Shown: positions 8,635 to 16,987, counted from the stretch's first letter. The stretch is DNA of 38,535 nucleotides from Trueperaceae bacterium (GCA_003556805.1 PWQI01000070.1:1-38535); one strand, 5' to 3'. Notes: generated by a model from the sequence alone, not told the origin. Numbers and translations are program-made.

Positions 8635-9495
8635 GTGATCGCGATCGTCAAGGAAACCATCGGCGAGTACGGCAAGGACAACGCACCGCTGCTCGCCGCC
8701 GCGCTGGCCTACTTCAGCGTCTTCTCGCTGGCGCCACTCCTGCTCGTCCTGACCTCGGCCCTGGTCTTCGTGGGCGCCGGCGACGCCCAGACCGCCCTCA
8801 TGGACGAGGTGCGCAACCTGTTCGGGTCGAGCGGCGCGGAGCTGATCGACAGCATGATCGAGGGCCAGGCGGAACGTGGCGGTGGCACCCTGGCGGCCGT
8901 CGTCGGCGGCGTCGCGCTGCTGGTGGCGGCGACGACGCTGTTCGCCCAACTCGAGCGCGTGCTGAACATCATCTGGGGCGTGCAGCCCGAGGCCAGCTCC
9001 ACCCTCGGCAGCGCCAAGCACGTCGTCATGCAACGCGTCCGCTCGCTCGGACTCATCGCGGTGATCGGCCTGCTCATGCTGCTCGCCGTCTTCCTGTCGA
9101 CCTACGTCAGCGCAGCGATCTCGGGGGCGGCGGAACAGCTGTGGGGTGGCGGCGTGGTCCTCGCCTGGCTCAACCGACTCGTCGCCCTCGCTCTGCTGGC
9201 CGTCGTGTTCGCCGTGGTGTTCACGCTGTTGCCGAACGCCACGGTGCCCCGGCGGGCGGTGCTCGTCGGTGCGGCGGTGACCGCCGTGCTGTTCGTGCTC
9301 GGTAGCTGGGCGTTCGGCATCTACGTCACCAACGTCGCGCTCGCGAGCGCGTACGGGGCGGCCGGTTCCCTCGTCGTGTTGCTGCTGTGGGTGTTCATCT
9401 CGGCCCACACGGTGCTGCTCGGTGCCGAGCTCACGAAGGTCGTGGCCCGGCGGCAGGGCGATGAGCACGGCATACGGCAGCACGCCGACGCCTGA
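8635..9495 (+). CDS. YihY/BrkB-family inner-membrane protein
   Basis: A 286-residue integral membrane protein from GTG 8635, preceded by GCGAGGGA. Roughly six hydrophobic spans are visible, near residues 24-46, 84-106, 137-162, 175-200, 207-230 and 242-265. Family-typical stretches are [20 protein letters not shown] near the N-terminus, WGVQPEA after span two, [13 protein letters not shown] between spans four and five, and [15 protein letters not shown] in the last span. The biochemical role of YihY/BrkB proteins is not settled; annotation as ribonuclease BN is a historical error. It begins 21 bases after the P450 gene and could be cotranscribed with it. Confidence 0.9.
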   Translation: MIAIVKETIGEYGKDNAPLLAAALAYFSVFSLAPLLLVLTSALVFVGAGDAQTALMDEVRNLFGSSGAELIDSMIEGQAERGGGTLAAVVGGVALLVAATTLFAQLERVLNIIWGVQPEASSTLGSAKHVVMQRVRSLGLIAVIGLLMLLAVFLSTYVSAAISGAAEQLWGGGVVLAWLNRLVALALLAVVFAVVFTLLPNATVPRRAVLVGAAVTAVLFVLGSWAFGIYVTNVALASAYGAAGSLVVLLLWVFISAHTVLLGAELTKVVARRQGDEHGIRQHADA

Positions 9496-9550
9496 CGCGT
9501 CGCGCCTCGCGCCGCGAGCTCGAACGTGAGCGGGGCGTGCGGACCCGCGG

Positions 9551-9556
9551 TACGCT
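9551..9556 (+). promoter_or_regulatory. -10 box for a leaderless thuA-like transcript
   Basis: TACGCT ends 7 bases before the ATG at 9564, the same geometry as the leu leader promoter. There is no ribosome site in the 7-base gap, supporting a leaderless mRNA. No good -35 box is visible. Confidence 0.45.
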
Positions 9557-9563
9557 AGGGGCC

Positions 9564-10316
9564 ATGGAACCACTGCGCGTCACCGTCTGGAACGAGTACC
9601 TGCATGAACTCGAGCACGACGTCGTCGGCACCATCTACCCCGACGGGATCCACGGCGCCCTGGCGGGCGCCGTGGCCGAGCACCACCCCACGGCCGAGGT
9701 CCGCACCGCGACGCTGCGTGCACCCGATCACGGCCTCTCCGACGAGCTCCTCGCGACCACCGACGTGCTGGTGTGGTGGGGTCACATGGCCCACGCCGAG
9801 GTGTCGGACGCCTGGGCCGAGAAGGTCCACCACGCCGTGCTGGCAGGCATGGGGCTGGTCGTGCTGCACTCGGGCCACTTCAGCAAGCCGTTCAAGCGCG
9901 TGCTTGGGACGCACTGCTCGCTGACGTGGCGCGAGGCCGACGAGAAGGAGCGGCTCTGGAACATCCAGCCGGCCCACCCAATCATGGCGGGCATCCCCGA
10001 CATGTTCGAGCTGGCCCAGGAGGAGATGTACGGCGAGCGCTTCGACGTGCCCGAGCCCGACGAGTTGCTGATGCTGTCGTGGTTCCAGGGCGGCGAGGTG
10101 TTCCGCAGCCTGTGCACCTGGCGCCGCGGCGTCGGCCGCGTGGTCTACTTCCGACCCGGCCACGAGACCTACCCCACCTACCATCACCCGCACGTGCGCC
10201 GCATCGTCGCCAACGCCTGCGACTGGGCGCGCCGCCGGGTGACCGTCGACGCCTCCAAGGCGCCGATGGTGGCCGCGCACGAGCCCGTGCCCAACCCGAC
10301 CAAGGAACACGTGTGA
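9564..10316 (+). CDS. ThuA-like (trehalose utilisation family) protein
   Basis: A 250-residue protein of the ThuA family, a class I glutamine amidotransferase-like fold. Recognisable segments are the N-terminal [11 protein letters not shown] strand, [13 protein letters not shown], the [15 protein letters not shown] stretch, and the C-terminal [16 protein letters not shown]. In Sinorhizobium meliloti, ThuA works with the dehydrogenase ThuB in catabolism of trehalose and related disaccharides. Here the next gene, overlapping by four bases, is a Gfo/Idh/MocA dehydrogenase, which reproduces the ThuA-ThuB pairing. The true sugar is unknown, and no sugar transporter is present in the window. ATG 9564 was chosen because it starts the family homology and sits right after a -10 box. 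Confidence 0.85.
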   Translation: MEPLRVTVWNEYLHELEHDVVGTIYPDGIHGALAGAVAEHHPTAEVRTATLRAPDHGLSDELLATTDVLVWWGHMAHAEVSDAWAEKVHHAVLAGMGLVVLHSGHFSKPFKRVLGTHCSLTWREADEKERLWNIQPAHPIMAGIPDMFELAQEEMYGERFDVPEPDELLMLSWFQGGEVFRSLCTWRRGVGRVVYFRPGHETYPTYHHPHVRRIVANACDWARRRVTVDASKAPMVAAHEPVPNPTKEHV

Positions 10317-11410
10317 GCGACGCGCAACGCTCCGCCGCCGCGACCGCGGCGGCGCTCGCGCACGAGGCGCCCGAGACGGTGCTGCGCGCCGCGATCATCG
10401 GGGTCGGCGGCATCTCCCAGGCCCACCGCGCCGGCTACCTCGCCGCAGGCGCGGAGGTCGTGGCGCTCGTCGATCCGCACCCGCGGGGCCTCGCCGAGCG
10501 CGCGAAGGCGTGGGGCGTGGAGCGCACCTACAGCGACTTCCGAGCGCTCTTCGCCGACGGCGACGTCGACGTCGTGTCGATCTGCGCCCCGACCTCGGTG
10601 CACGCGCCCGCCACGCTGGCGGCCGCGGCGGCCGGCGTCCACGTGCTGTGCGAGAAGCCGTTGGCCCTCGACCTCGACCAGGGACGCACGATGATCGACG
10701 CCTGCCGCGCCGCCGGGGTGGTGCTGATGGTCAACCACCAGCTCCGCTCGCACGGCGCCGTGGCGCTGGCGCAGCGCATCCTCGAGCGCGGCGATCTCGG
10801 CGAGATCACCCACGTGCGTCTGCGGCAAGCGCACGACTGGGCGGGCGCGCACGAGGTGCGCTCATCGTTCGCGACGCGGGCCAGTTCCGGGGGCGGCACG
10901 CTGCTCGACAACGGCTGCCATCTGATGGACCTGGCTCGCTACATCGGCGGGGACGTCGACGAGGTGTACGCCCGGACCGCGACACGCAAGTTCGCGGTCG
11001 AGCTCGAGGACACGGCCCACGTCTCCCTGCGTTTCGTGAGCGGCGCCATCGGCACGGTCGAGGTCGCGTGGACCGCGACCGGTTGGGAGGAGGGCTTCTG
11101 GATCTACGGTACGCAGGGCGCCCTCGAGTACACCAACCGTTCTGGCACGCCGGTGTTGCGCCACGCCTTCCGCGCCTCGCCGGGCACGACATGGGGCGAC
11201 ACCGACGTGAGCGAGCACCGCTTCGCCGGCGACGCGCCGCACGCTCGGCACGTCCGTGCGTTCCTGAGCGCCGTCGCCGGTGAGCGCGCGGTGCTGTGCA
11301 GCGGCGAGGACGGCCTCGAGGCGGTGCGGCTGATCATGGCCGCCTACGAGAGCGCCGAGCGCAACGCCCCCGTAGCGGTGCACGAGGCGCCGACCACGCT
11401 GCCGGTCTGA
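10313..11410 (+). CDS. Gfo/Idh/MocA family NAD(P)-dependent oxidoreductase (ThuB-like partner)
   Basis: A 365-residue sugar-type dehydrogenase from GTG 10313, which overlaps the end of the ThuA-like gene. After a roughly 20-residue Ala-rich lead comes a Rossmann fold with [12 protein letters not shown], then the [11 protein letters not shown] segment and the family signature CEKPLALD, whose Lys is catalytic in the family. The C-terminal alpha/beta domain contains [18 protein letters not shown], with the conserved substrate-binding His. Paired with ThuA, it probably oxidises a sugar or inositol-like hydroxyl (inference). Its stop lies 10 bases from the convergent ispE stop. Confidence 0.9.
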   Translation: MSDAQRSAAATAAALAHEAPETVLRAAIIGVGGISQAHRAGYLAAGAEVVALVDPHPRGLAERAKAWGVERTYSDFRALFADGDVDVVSICAPTSVHAPATLAAAAAGVHVLCEKPLALDLDQGRTMIDACRAAGVVLMVNHQLRSHGAVALAQRILERGDLGEITHVRLRQAHDWAGAHEVRSSFATRASSGGGTLLDNGCHLMDLARYIGGDVDEVYARTATRKFAVELEDTAHVSLRFVSGAIGTVEVAWTATGWEEGFWIYGTQGALEYTNRSGTPVLRHAFRASPGTTWGDTDVSEHRFAGDAPHARHVRAFLSAVAGERAVLCSGEDGLEAVRLIMAAYESAERNAPVAVHEAPTTLPV

Positions 11411-11420
11411 GGGCACCGCC

Positions 11421-12344
11421 TCACGAACGCTGCGCCAGGCTGGTCACCGCGACCCAGGTGCCCTCGGGGAGGTGCGATCGGAGGCGGTCGGCCAGCGCCG
11501 ACGCCGCCCGGGCGTCGCGCGCCAGCGCGAAGCACGTCGCACCCGATCCGCTCATCGCCACGGGCCCGTCGTGCATCAGGCGCATGCGCTCGAGCAGCGC
11601 GCCGACCAGCGGTACCTGCTCGGCCACGCCCGCCTCGAGGTCGTTCACGATCGCGGGGCCGCGCCACCACGGCGCGGTGCCGCCCACCGGCGACCGCCCA
11701 GGGGACCACCAGCCGTACGCCTCGGCGGCGCTCACGGCCACACCCGGGTTGACGAGCACCACTGGCTGCGCGGGCACGTCGACCGGCTCGAGTCGCTCGC
11801 CGCGGCCACGTGCCCGCGCGGCCACGGCAGCCTGTACGAAGAAGGGCACGTCGCTGCCGAGTCCTGCCGCCAGCGTCGCCAGGTCGCAGCCGGCCGGGTA
11901 GCGTTCGGCCAGCATGCGCAGCACCGTGGCCGCGTCGCTCGAGCCGCCCCCCAGGCCCGCCGCGATGGGCACGCGCTTGGTCAGCCGCCAGCGCAGCGCC
12001 GGCACGCGCACCCCGGCGGCCGCCGCGGCCGCGCGGTACGCCTGCGCCGCCCGCAGCACCAGGTTGCTGCCGTCCACGCTCATGGGCTGCGCGTCGAGCC
12101 ACGGGTCGCCGCCGCTCGCGCCGCGCTCGAGCGTGTCGCCGACGTGCTCGCCCTGGGGCGCGACGGTGCCGGCGCCGGCGGACACCGAGTCGTGTTCGCG
12201 GTACGCCACCTCGTCCGCGAGCGTCAGGCGGGCCATGACGCCGTCGAGTTCGTGGTACCCGTCGGGGCGACGAGCCAGCACGCTCAGCGAGAGGTTGACC
12301 TTGGCCGGGGCCGGTGCGCGCTGGGCCGTGTCGGTGCCGGTCAC
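11421..12344 (-). CDS. ispE: 4-diphosphocytidyl-2-C-methyl-D-erythritol kinase
   Basis: IspE phosphorylates the 2-hydroxyl of CDP-methylerythritol in the MEP route to isoprenoids. The 307-residue protein from GTG 12344 has the N-terminal PAKVNLSLSVLARRPDGYHEL motif, the GHMP-kinase ATP loop PIAAGLGGGSSDAA, GSDVPFF, and the C-terminal MSGSGATCFAL. An insert of some 25 residues around GAGTVAPQGEHVGDTLERG is slightly longer than in common homologues. The start overlaps the ispD stop (GTGA), indicating coupling. Longer frames upstream only shadow ispD. Confidence 0.96.
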   Translation of the reverse strand: MTGTDTAQRAPAPAKVNLSLSVLARRPDGYHELDGVMARLTLADEVAYREHDSVSAGAGTVAPQGEHVGDTLERGASGGDPWLDAQPMSVDGSNLVLRAAQAYRAAAAAAGVRVPALRWRLTKRVPIAAGLGGGSSDAATVLRMLAERYPAGCDLATLAAGLGSDVPFFVQAAVAARARGRGERLEPVDVPAQPVVLVNPGVAVSAAEAYGWWSPGRSPVGGTAPWWRGPAIVNDLEAGVAEQVPLVGALLERMRLMHDGPVAMSGSGATCFALARDARAASALADRLRSHLPEGTWVAVTSLAQRS

Positions 12345-13003
12345 GGCAGCGCCGCCAGGAGGCTGCGGGCGTAGGCCTCGGCGAGTCGCAGGTCCGCTGG
12401 GGTCGTGACCTTCATGAGGTGTGCTCCGCCGTCGACCAGCGCGACGTCGACCCCGAGACGGCGAACGAGCGCGGCGTCGTCGGTCGCGGTGACGCCGTCG
12501 GCGCGGGCGGCCGCGTGCGCCTCGAGCAGCAGCGCGCGTTCGAACGCCTGCGGGGTCTGCACCGCGCGCAGGAGCGAGCGGTCGACGCTGCTCCCGTCGC
12601 GGGCGTCGATGAGGCTGTCGGCCACCGGCATCACGACGCTGAGGGCACGTGCCGTCTCCAACGCCGCCGCGACCGCCGCGATCGTGGCCGCGTCGATGAA
12701 CGGTCGAGCGGCGTCGTGCACGAGCACGAACGGCCGCTCGGTGGCTAACAGCAGGCGCTCGACGGTCGCCTGGCGCGTGTCGGCGCCCGCCACGACGCGG
12801 GCGCCCGGCACCAGCGCCGCGGTGCGCTCGACGTCGGCTGCGGGTACGGCGATCACGACCTCCGCGACGTACGGGCGGAGCGCGTCGACCGACCACGCGA
12901 GCAGGGGGCGGCCGGCGAGCGACACGAACGCCTTGGGTCCGCGGCCGAGCCGAACGCCGCCCCCGGCGGCCGGGATCAGCGCCGCCAGGCGGTCGGCCTC
13001 CAC
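12341..13003 (-). CDS. ispD: 2-C-methyl-D-erythritol 4-phosphate cytidylyltransferase
   Basis: IspD transfers CMP from CTP to methylerythritol 4-phosphate, the step immediately before IspE. The 220-residue product starts at GTG 13003. It shows the nucleotidyltransferase loop IPAAGGGVRLGRGPKAF, the GADTRQATVERLL segment, LVHDAARPFID, the AVQTPQAF motif and the terminal KVTTPADLRLAEA. It begins 1 base after the ubiX stop and overlaps ispE, so ubiX-ispD-ispE form one compact operon. Confidence 0.96.
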   Translation of the reverse strand: MEADRLAALIPAAGGGVRLGRGPKAFVSLAGRPLLAWSVDALRPYVAEVVIAVPAADVERTAALVPGARVVAGADTRQATVERLLLATERPFVLVHDAARPFIDAATIAAVAAALETARALSVVMPVADSLIDARDGSSVDRSLLRAVQTPQAFERALLLEAHAAARADGVTATDDAALVRRLGVDVALVDGGAHLMKVTTPADLRLAEAYARSLLAALP

Positions 13004-13004
13004 C

Positions 13005-13586
13005 TCAGTCGTCCTTCCAGCGCGGCGCGTGGTCGTTGTCGAGCGCCAGCAGGTCGAGCACCCGAGCGGTCACGCCGCGCAGCAGCGTGGCGACGTCGTC
13101 GGGGCGGGGGTAGAAGCCGGGCGAGGCCGGCATGATCACGGCGCCCGCATCGGAGGCGCTCAGCATGTTCTGCAGCATGGGCCGCGAGTACGGTGCCTCG
13201 CGCACGACCAGCACGAGCGGGCGACGCTCCTTCAAGGTCACGTGGGCCGCCCTGCTCACCAGGTTGTCGGTGAAGCCCAGCGCCACCTTCGCCAGGGTGC
13301 CGGCGGAGCACGGCACGATGACCATCGCGTGGGCACGGAAGCTACCAGACGCGATGCCGGCCCCGAGGTCGGCGTCCTTGTGGACGACGTCGGCGAGCGC
13401 TTCGATGGCCTTGAGGCCAAGGTCGCTCTCGGTCGGGATGACCTGCTTGGCACCGTTCGTCACGATCAGGTGCGTCTCGATCTGCGCTGACACGCTCCCG
13501 AGGTCACGGAGGGCGGTGAGCAGGTCGACCGCGTAGGGGATCCCGCTGCCACCGGAGAGCGCCACGATCACGCGTCGGATCGGCAT
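13005..13586 (-). CDS. ubiX: flavin prenyltransferase
   Basis: UbiX attaches a dimethylallyl group to FMN to make the prenylated-FMN cofactor of UbiD-type decarboxylases. The 193-residue protein has the N-terminal ALSGGSGIPYAVDLL FMN-binding turn, the VPCSAGTLAKVALGFTDNL helix, a RRPLVLVVREAPYS strand and the MPASPGFY segment, all family hallmarks. ATG 13586 follows a TAGGGT box by 5 bases, so the mRNA may be leaderless or nearly so. It sits at the head of the ispD-ispE unit; a prenyl-donor link to isoprenoid synthesis is reasonable but inferred. No ubiD is present in the window. Confidence 0.95.
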   Translation of the reverse strand: MPIRRVIVALSGGSGIPYAVDLLTALRDLGSVSAQIETHLIVTNGAKQVIPTESDLGLKAIEALADVVHKDADLGAGIASGSFRAHAMVIVPCSAGTLAKVALGFTDNLVSRAAHVTLKERRPLVLVVREAPYSRPMLQNMLSASDAGAVIMPASPGFYPRPDDVATLLRGVTARVLDLLALDNDHAPRWKDD

Positions 13587-13591
13587 GGCGT

Positions 13592-13597
13592 ACCCTA
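13592..13597 (-). promoter_or_regulatory. -10 box for ubiX-ispD-ispE
   Basis: TAGGGT on the minus strand ends 5 bases before the ubiX ATG, suggesting a leaderless transcript. The -35 region is not convincing. The box faces a divergent TACGAT at 13655-13660. Confidence 0.35.
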
Positions 13598-13654
13598 CCG
13601 CGCCCCGGCGCCAGGACCGTGCCCTAGGCCCAGGCGAGCGCGGCGCCCGTCGCG

Positions 13655-13660
13655 TACGAT
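13655..13660 (+). promoter_or_regulatory. -10 box for the PspC-domain gene
   Basis: TACGAT lies 21 bases before the ATG at 13682, with GAGGAGGGG in between, so this transcript is expected to be conventionally led. No good -35 is seen. Confidence 0.4.
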
Positions 13661-13681
13661 GCCTCGACACGAGGAGGGGCC

Positions 13682-14017
13682 ATGCGCCACGAACCATCCG
13701 AGCCGATCGACGTGCTGCGCCACGAGCAACGCCGCGCGCGCCGGCCGCACGGCACCGCCCCGATCGCGCGGCCGCGCGGTGGCTGGCGCATGCTCGCCGG
13801 TGTCGCCGTGGGCATCGCGCGCTTCGTCGGCACCGACGTGCGACTGGTGCGCGTGTTGTGGGTCGTGAGCGTGGTCCCGTCGCTCGGTATCACCGTGCTC
13901 GGCTACCTGGCGCTGTGGCTCCTGCTGCCCCTCGATACGAACGGCGGGGGCGCCGCGCTCGGCGCGGTGCCCCAGCCGCGGACACCAACCGTCGACGGAA
14001 CCGGCCGGGGCGTCTAG
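13682..14017 (+). CDS. PspC-domain membrane protein
   Basis: A 111-residue protein with a strong GAGGAGG ribosome site. After a charged, Arg-rich lead of about 35 residues comes a PspC-type domain: GWRMLAGVAVGIARFVGTDV followed by RLVRVLWVV and one hydrophobic membrane span ending LWLLLPLD (residues about 58-80). PspC domains occur in the phage-shock envelope-stress system and in many small stand-alone proteins. No pspA, pspB or pspF lies nearby, so a full Psp system is not supported here. Its TAG stop shares the CTAG sequence with the stop of the convergent gene. Confidence 0.85.
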   Translation: MRHEPSEPIDVLRHEQRRARRPHGTAPIARPRGGWRMLAGVAVGIARFVGTDVRLVRVLWVVSVVPSLGITVLGYLALWLLLPLDTNGGGAALGAVPQPRTPTVDGTGRGV

Positions 14018-15567
14018 ACGACGATCCGCACTGGCGACTCGAGCAGCTCCGCCACGCGCGCCAGGAGCTGGGCGGCGTCGGACCCGTCTGCGCCCTCCCC
14101 CGACATCGTCAGGTAGGCGCGCCTGCCACCGCTGAGGGTGTCGATCAAGATGCGGCCCAGCATGAGCACCGGTGCATCGAGCTGCAGCACGGCATCGTCG
14201 ATGCCGAGCTCCGACAGGTCCGCGACCACCAGGTCGACGGTACCGTCGTCGTCGGAAGCGCCCGCCGCCATCGTCCGCTCCAGCGCCGCTACGGTGGAGG
14301 CGAAGTCGCTGGTCTCGGACACGCGCGCGCGCCGCACGTCGCCTGCGTCGATCGACGCGAGTGCCACGACCCCACCGCGCGTCGCGAGCGCCTTCTGCCC
14401 CGCCCGGAGCAAGAACGCGCCGATGGGAACGGGGGCGTCGCGGCCGAGATCGACGGCCAGGTCGGCCTGTGCGGCGACGAGCGCCGTCAGGTCGACCTGA
14501 CGGCGCCAGACGTGGCGGTGGCGCAGGAGCGGGACATCGCGGCCGATCGTGGCCTGGCCGGCATGGGGTGACGGAACCGCTACGGGCGGTGCGATCGCTC
14601 CGTCGGCCAGGCCGGCATGGAGGCCGACGTCGTCGGGTTCGTGGGTGCGCACGTGCGCGTCGTCGAGCGACGCGGCCAGGTCGGCGGGCACGTCGTCGTC
14701 CACGCCTGCGGACACGTCGCCGGCATCCACGTCGTCGCTGGGCGGCTGGTCGGCGGGCAGCGGGTCGGGGAGCACGCCGTCGCGGGCGGCGGCAGGCTCG
14801 TCGATGCTCGGTACGGCGCCCATCCCGGCGTTCGCGCCCCAGGTCGGTTCGTCATCCGTCTCGTCCCCGAGTTCGGGTCCAGATGCCCACGCGCTCGGCG
14901 CGCCGTACCCCTCGTCGTCGTCATCCGCGAAGAGCGCGGGCGGTTCGTCGCCGTCGGCCTGCCGGCTGGGACCGGCGCCGAACAGGTCGGGGAGCCCGTG
15001 ATCGCTCGCGACGTCGCTGCTCGGCGCGCTCATAGCGGCGCTGCCGACGTCGTCGCTCTCGTCGCTCGGAGCGTCGTCGCGTGGCTCCGGCTCGTCGTCG
15101 CCCTCGACCAGGAGGTCCTCTTCGAGATCGTCCATGTCGACCTCGACGGCCGGCGCTGCCGCTCGGTCGTCGCGGTCGTCCTCGCCGTCGAGCGACCCGG
15201 CATCGCTCCAGAGCAGGCCGTCGTCGTCGGACTCCACCGCGCTCTCGCGGTCGCCGTCGCCGTCGGACGAGCCTTCGTCGAAGAGGAAGATGTCGTCGTC
15301 GATCGTGGACGTGGGTTCGACCTCGTCGCGCGCCACCTCCGCCCGGCCGGCGCGGATGTCGGCGTCGGGCCAGGCCTGCATGCCCTCGGGCACGGGTTCC
15401 GGCGTGGGATCGATCGCCTCATCGCCCGCCATGACGCGCGCCAGGTACTCGAGCACGTCGCGCTCCACGACACGCCCCTCGTCGCCGCTGCCGCGCAGCC
15501 GGCGCCAATCGACGTTGTTCTCCTCGGCCAACCGCCTGGCCAGCGGTGCGATGTTGGGTTGGTCCAC
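14014..15567 (-). CDS. E3-binding-domain protein with degenerate 2-oxoacid dehydrogenase E2 catalytic domain
   Basis: The product has 517 residues from GTG 15567, chosen because AGGAGG lies 6 bases upstream and the homology begins there. Residues 5-43 (APLARRLAEENNVDWRRLRG and on to VLEYL) match the peripheral-subunit/E3-binding domain of E2 acyltransferases. Residues about 47-340 are a disordered, Asp/Glu-rich linker with scattered hydrophobic-aromatic clusters (IFLFDEG, LLWSDAG, LPDLFGAG, PALFADDD). Residues about 341-517 follow the E2 catalytic fold (RRQVDLTALVAAQ, LSELGIDDAVLQLDAPVLMLGRI, LTMSGEGADGSDAAQLL). The active-site DHRxxDG is SGEGADG (489-495), so the catalytic His is Gly. There is no lipoyl domain, and no E1 or E3 gene lies nearby. 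A scaffold or pseudoenzyme role is inferred. Confidence 0.75.
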   Translation of the reverse strand: MDQPNIAPLARRLAEENNVDWRRLRGSGDEGRVVERDVLEYLARVMAGDEAIDPTPEPVPEGMQAWPDADIRAGRAEVARDEVEPTSTIDDDIFLFDEGSSDGDGDRESAVESDDDGLLWSDAGSLDGEDDRDDRAAAPAVEVDMDDLEEDLLVEGDDEPEPRDDAPSDESDDVGSAAMSAPSSDVASDHGLPDLFGAGPSRQADGDEPPALFADDDDEGYGAPSAWASGPELGDETDDEPTWGANAGMGAVPSIDEPAAARDGVLPDPLPADQPPSDDVDAGDVSAGVDDDVPADLAASLDDAHVRTHEPDDVGLHAGLADGAIAPPVAVPSPHAGQATIGRDVPLLRHRHVWRRQVDLTALVAAQADLAVDLGRDAPVPIGAFLLRAGQKALATRGGVVALASIDAGDVRRARVSETSDFASTVAALERTMAAGASDDDGTVDLVVADLSELGIDDAVLQLDAPVLMLGRILIDTLSGGRRAYLTMSGEGADGSDAAQLLARVAELLESPVRIVV

Positions 15568-15686
15568 GCGCAACCTCCTGGTGTCGTGCTCGCTCCGTAC
15601 GTTCGGACAGTCTACGGAAACGGGCGCCGCCGGGGGCGCGAAGGTCCTCACTCCGCAGCCACCCGTGCGTGCTCGTCGGAGTCAGA

Positions 15687-15732
15687 CGCCCCTGACGCGG
15701 GCGGCGCGTCCGCGCCGCAGGCGTCAGGGGCG
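15687..15732 (-). terminator. 46-base perfect-armed hairpin at the end of the PASTA gene
   Basis: Arms 15687-15698 and 15721-15732 are perfect 12-base inverted repeats, with a further perfect 8-base stem (GCGGCGCG/CGCGCCGC) inside. The right arm contains the PASTA gene's stop codon. No T-run follows on the minus strand, so it may be a transcription-pausing or 3'-end-protecting structure rather than a classic rho-independent terminator. It separates the PASTA gene from the E2-like gene. Confidence 0.5.
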
Positions 15733-16980
15733 CCAGGCTTGGAAGAAGCTCCCGTTGATGAAGGTCTGCAGGAGCGGTTCGTCGCCCTCGATGCGGATCG
15801 ACGTCACCACACCCTCGCCGGCCGCCAACTCGCGATCGAGCACGGTTCGCTCCCCGTCAGCGTCGCTGACGACGAGCGTGAGCCGGTACGGTTCGCGCGT
15901 CAGCGACGCGACGCCGACCTGGCTCGGGTCGAAGCGGAACGGTATGAGCCGGCTCCCGTCGGCCTGCATCGTGGTCGTCCCGGGCGCGGGGACGTCGGGT
16001 TCTGCCGGTGGTGCGCTGGTGTCCCCGGGGACGACCCGGTCGAAGGCGAACGGCTCCCGCTCGAGATCCCGTTGGATGACGTCTTGTACGGGTCCGTTGA
16101 CAACCAGGGCCACGGGGCTGCCGACGACGGTATAGCCGGCGGGACGGACCTCGAGCACCCCGGCGGGGCGTGTCGGGTCGTCGACGAGCCGCACCGGACC
16201 GAGCGCGAGCTGGGCCGCCCGGATCGCCAACTGCGCCTGCCACAACGGTTGTCCCTCGACCTGCGGGACGCGGACCACGCGCGTGCCCTCCAGCGCGTAC
16301 ACGAGCGTCACGGGGGTGCTGGGCATCACCTCGGAGCCGGCCACCGGACGTTGATCGGTGACGGTGTTCGGGCGATCGAAGCTCAGGTCGGCGGCCACGG
16401 CGTCGACGCGCCTGACGCCGGCCTCGGTGAGCGCCGCACGCGCCTCTTCGAGGGTCATGCCCCGCACGTCGGGGAGATCGATCGGGTTGCCGTCCATCCC
16501 CCGGCTCACCTCGATCGTGAGCGCCTCGCCCTGATCCAACAGGCTGCCGGCCTCCGGGCGTTGGGCGACCACCAACCCGACCGGTCGGTCGGTGCTGACG
16601 TACACGACCCGCTCCACGCCGATCGCGAGGTCGGCGGCACGCGCCAACGCATCGCGCTCGGGCAGGCCGACCAGCGTCGGGACCTGCCTTGCCTCGGCGC
16701 CGGCGTTCACGCCCAGACTGACGGTCCGGCCGCCGCGCACCACGCTGCCGCTCGGCGGCGTCTGCGACACGACGGTCCCCGGCGCGGCGGCGGCGTCTAG
16801 ATCGGGGTACGTGAGCACGCGCAACCCCTCGGCCCGGAGCCGTTCGGTCGCGTCGGCGTACGGCACGCCACGCACGTCCGGCAGGCGCACGTCGGCGACG
16901 CTGAGGTAGTCGGCCGTGGTGAGCGCGGCTGCGACGACGAGTCCGGCGGCCGCGAACACGAGCACCACGATGCGAATCAT
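15724..16980 (-). CDS. membrane-anchored protein with four PASTA domains, no kinase domain
   Basis: A 418-residue protein. Residues 3-24 are a single hydrophobic N-terminal anchor. Four tandem PASTA domains follow at about 31-92 (LPDVRGVPYADA), 98-160 (VPTLVGLPERDA), 167-230 (LPDVRGMTLEEA) and 237-296 (VPQVEGQPLWQA); each ends in the usual beta strand. A Pro-rich stretch leads to a C-terminal domain (about 340-418) I do not recognise. PASTA domains bind muropeptide or beta-lactam-like ligands in Stk-type kinases and penicillin-binding proteins, but here neither a kinase nor a transpeptidase domain is attached. A cell-wall sensing or binding role is inferred. ATG 16980 follows TACCGT by 7 bases (leaderless). 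Confidence 0.88.
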   Translation of the reverse strand: MIRIVVLVFAAAGLVVAAALTTADYLSVADVRLPDVRGVPYADATERLRAEGLRVLTYPDLDAAAAPGTVVSQTPPSGSVVRGGRTVSLGVNAGAEARQVPTLVGLPERDALARAADLAIGVERVVYVSTDRPVGLVVAQRPEAGSLLDQGEALTIEVSRGMDGNPIDLPDVRGMTLEEARAALTEAGVRRVDAVAADLSFDRPNTVTDQRPVAGSEVMPSTPVTLVYALEGTRVVRVPQVEGQPLWQAQLAIRAAQLALGPVRLVDDPTRPAGVLEVRPAGYTVVGSPVALVVNGPVQDVIQRDLEREPFAFDRVVPGDTSAPPAEPDVPAPGTTTMQADGSRLIPFRFDPSQVGVASLTREPYRLTLVVSDADGERTVLDRELAAGEGVVTSIRIEGDEPLLQTFINGSFFQAWRP

Positions 16981-16987
16981 GCCTGCA

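Noticed and set aside
12342-12896. N-terminal extension of ispE
   Set aside because: It lies in the other frame of ispD; the GTG at 12344 gives the family N-terminus.
13682-14017. Complete phage-shock (Psp) system
   Set aside because: Only the PspC-type domain protein is present; no pspA, pspB or pspF in the window.
15134-16135. Plus-strand ORF opposite the E2-like and PASTA genes
   Set aside because: Ser/Arg/Pro-rich shadow translation with no recognisable domain.
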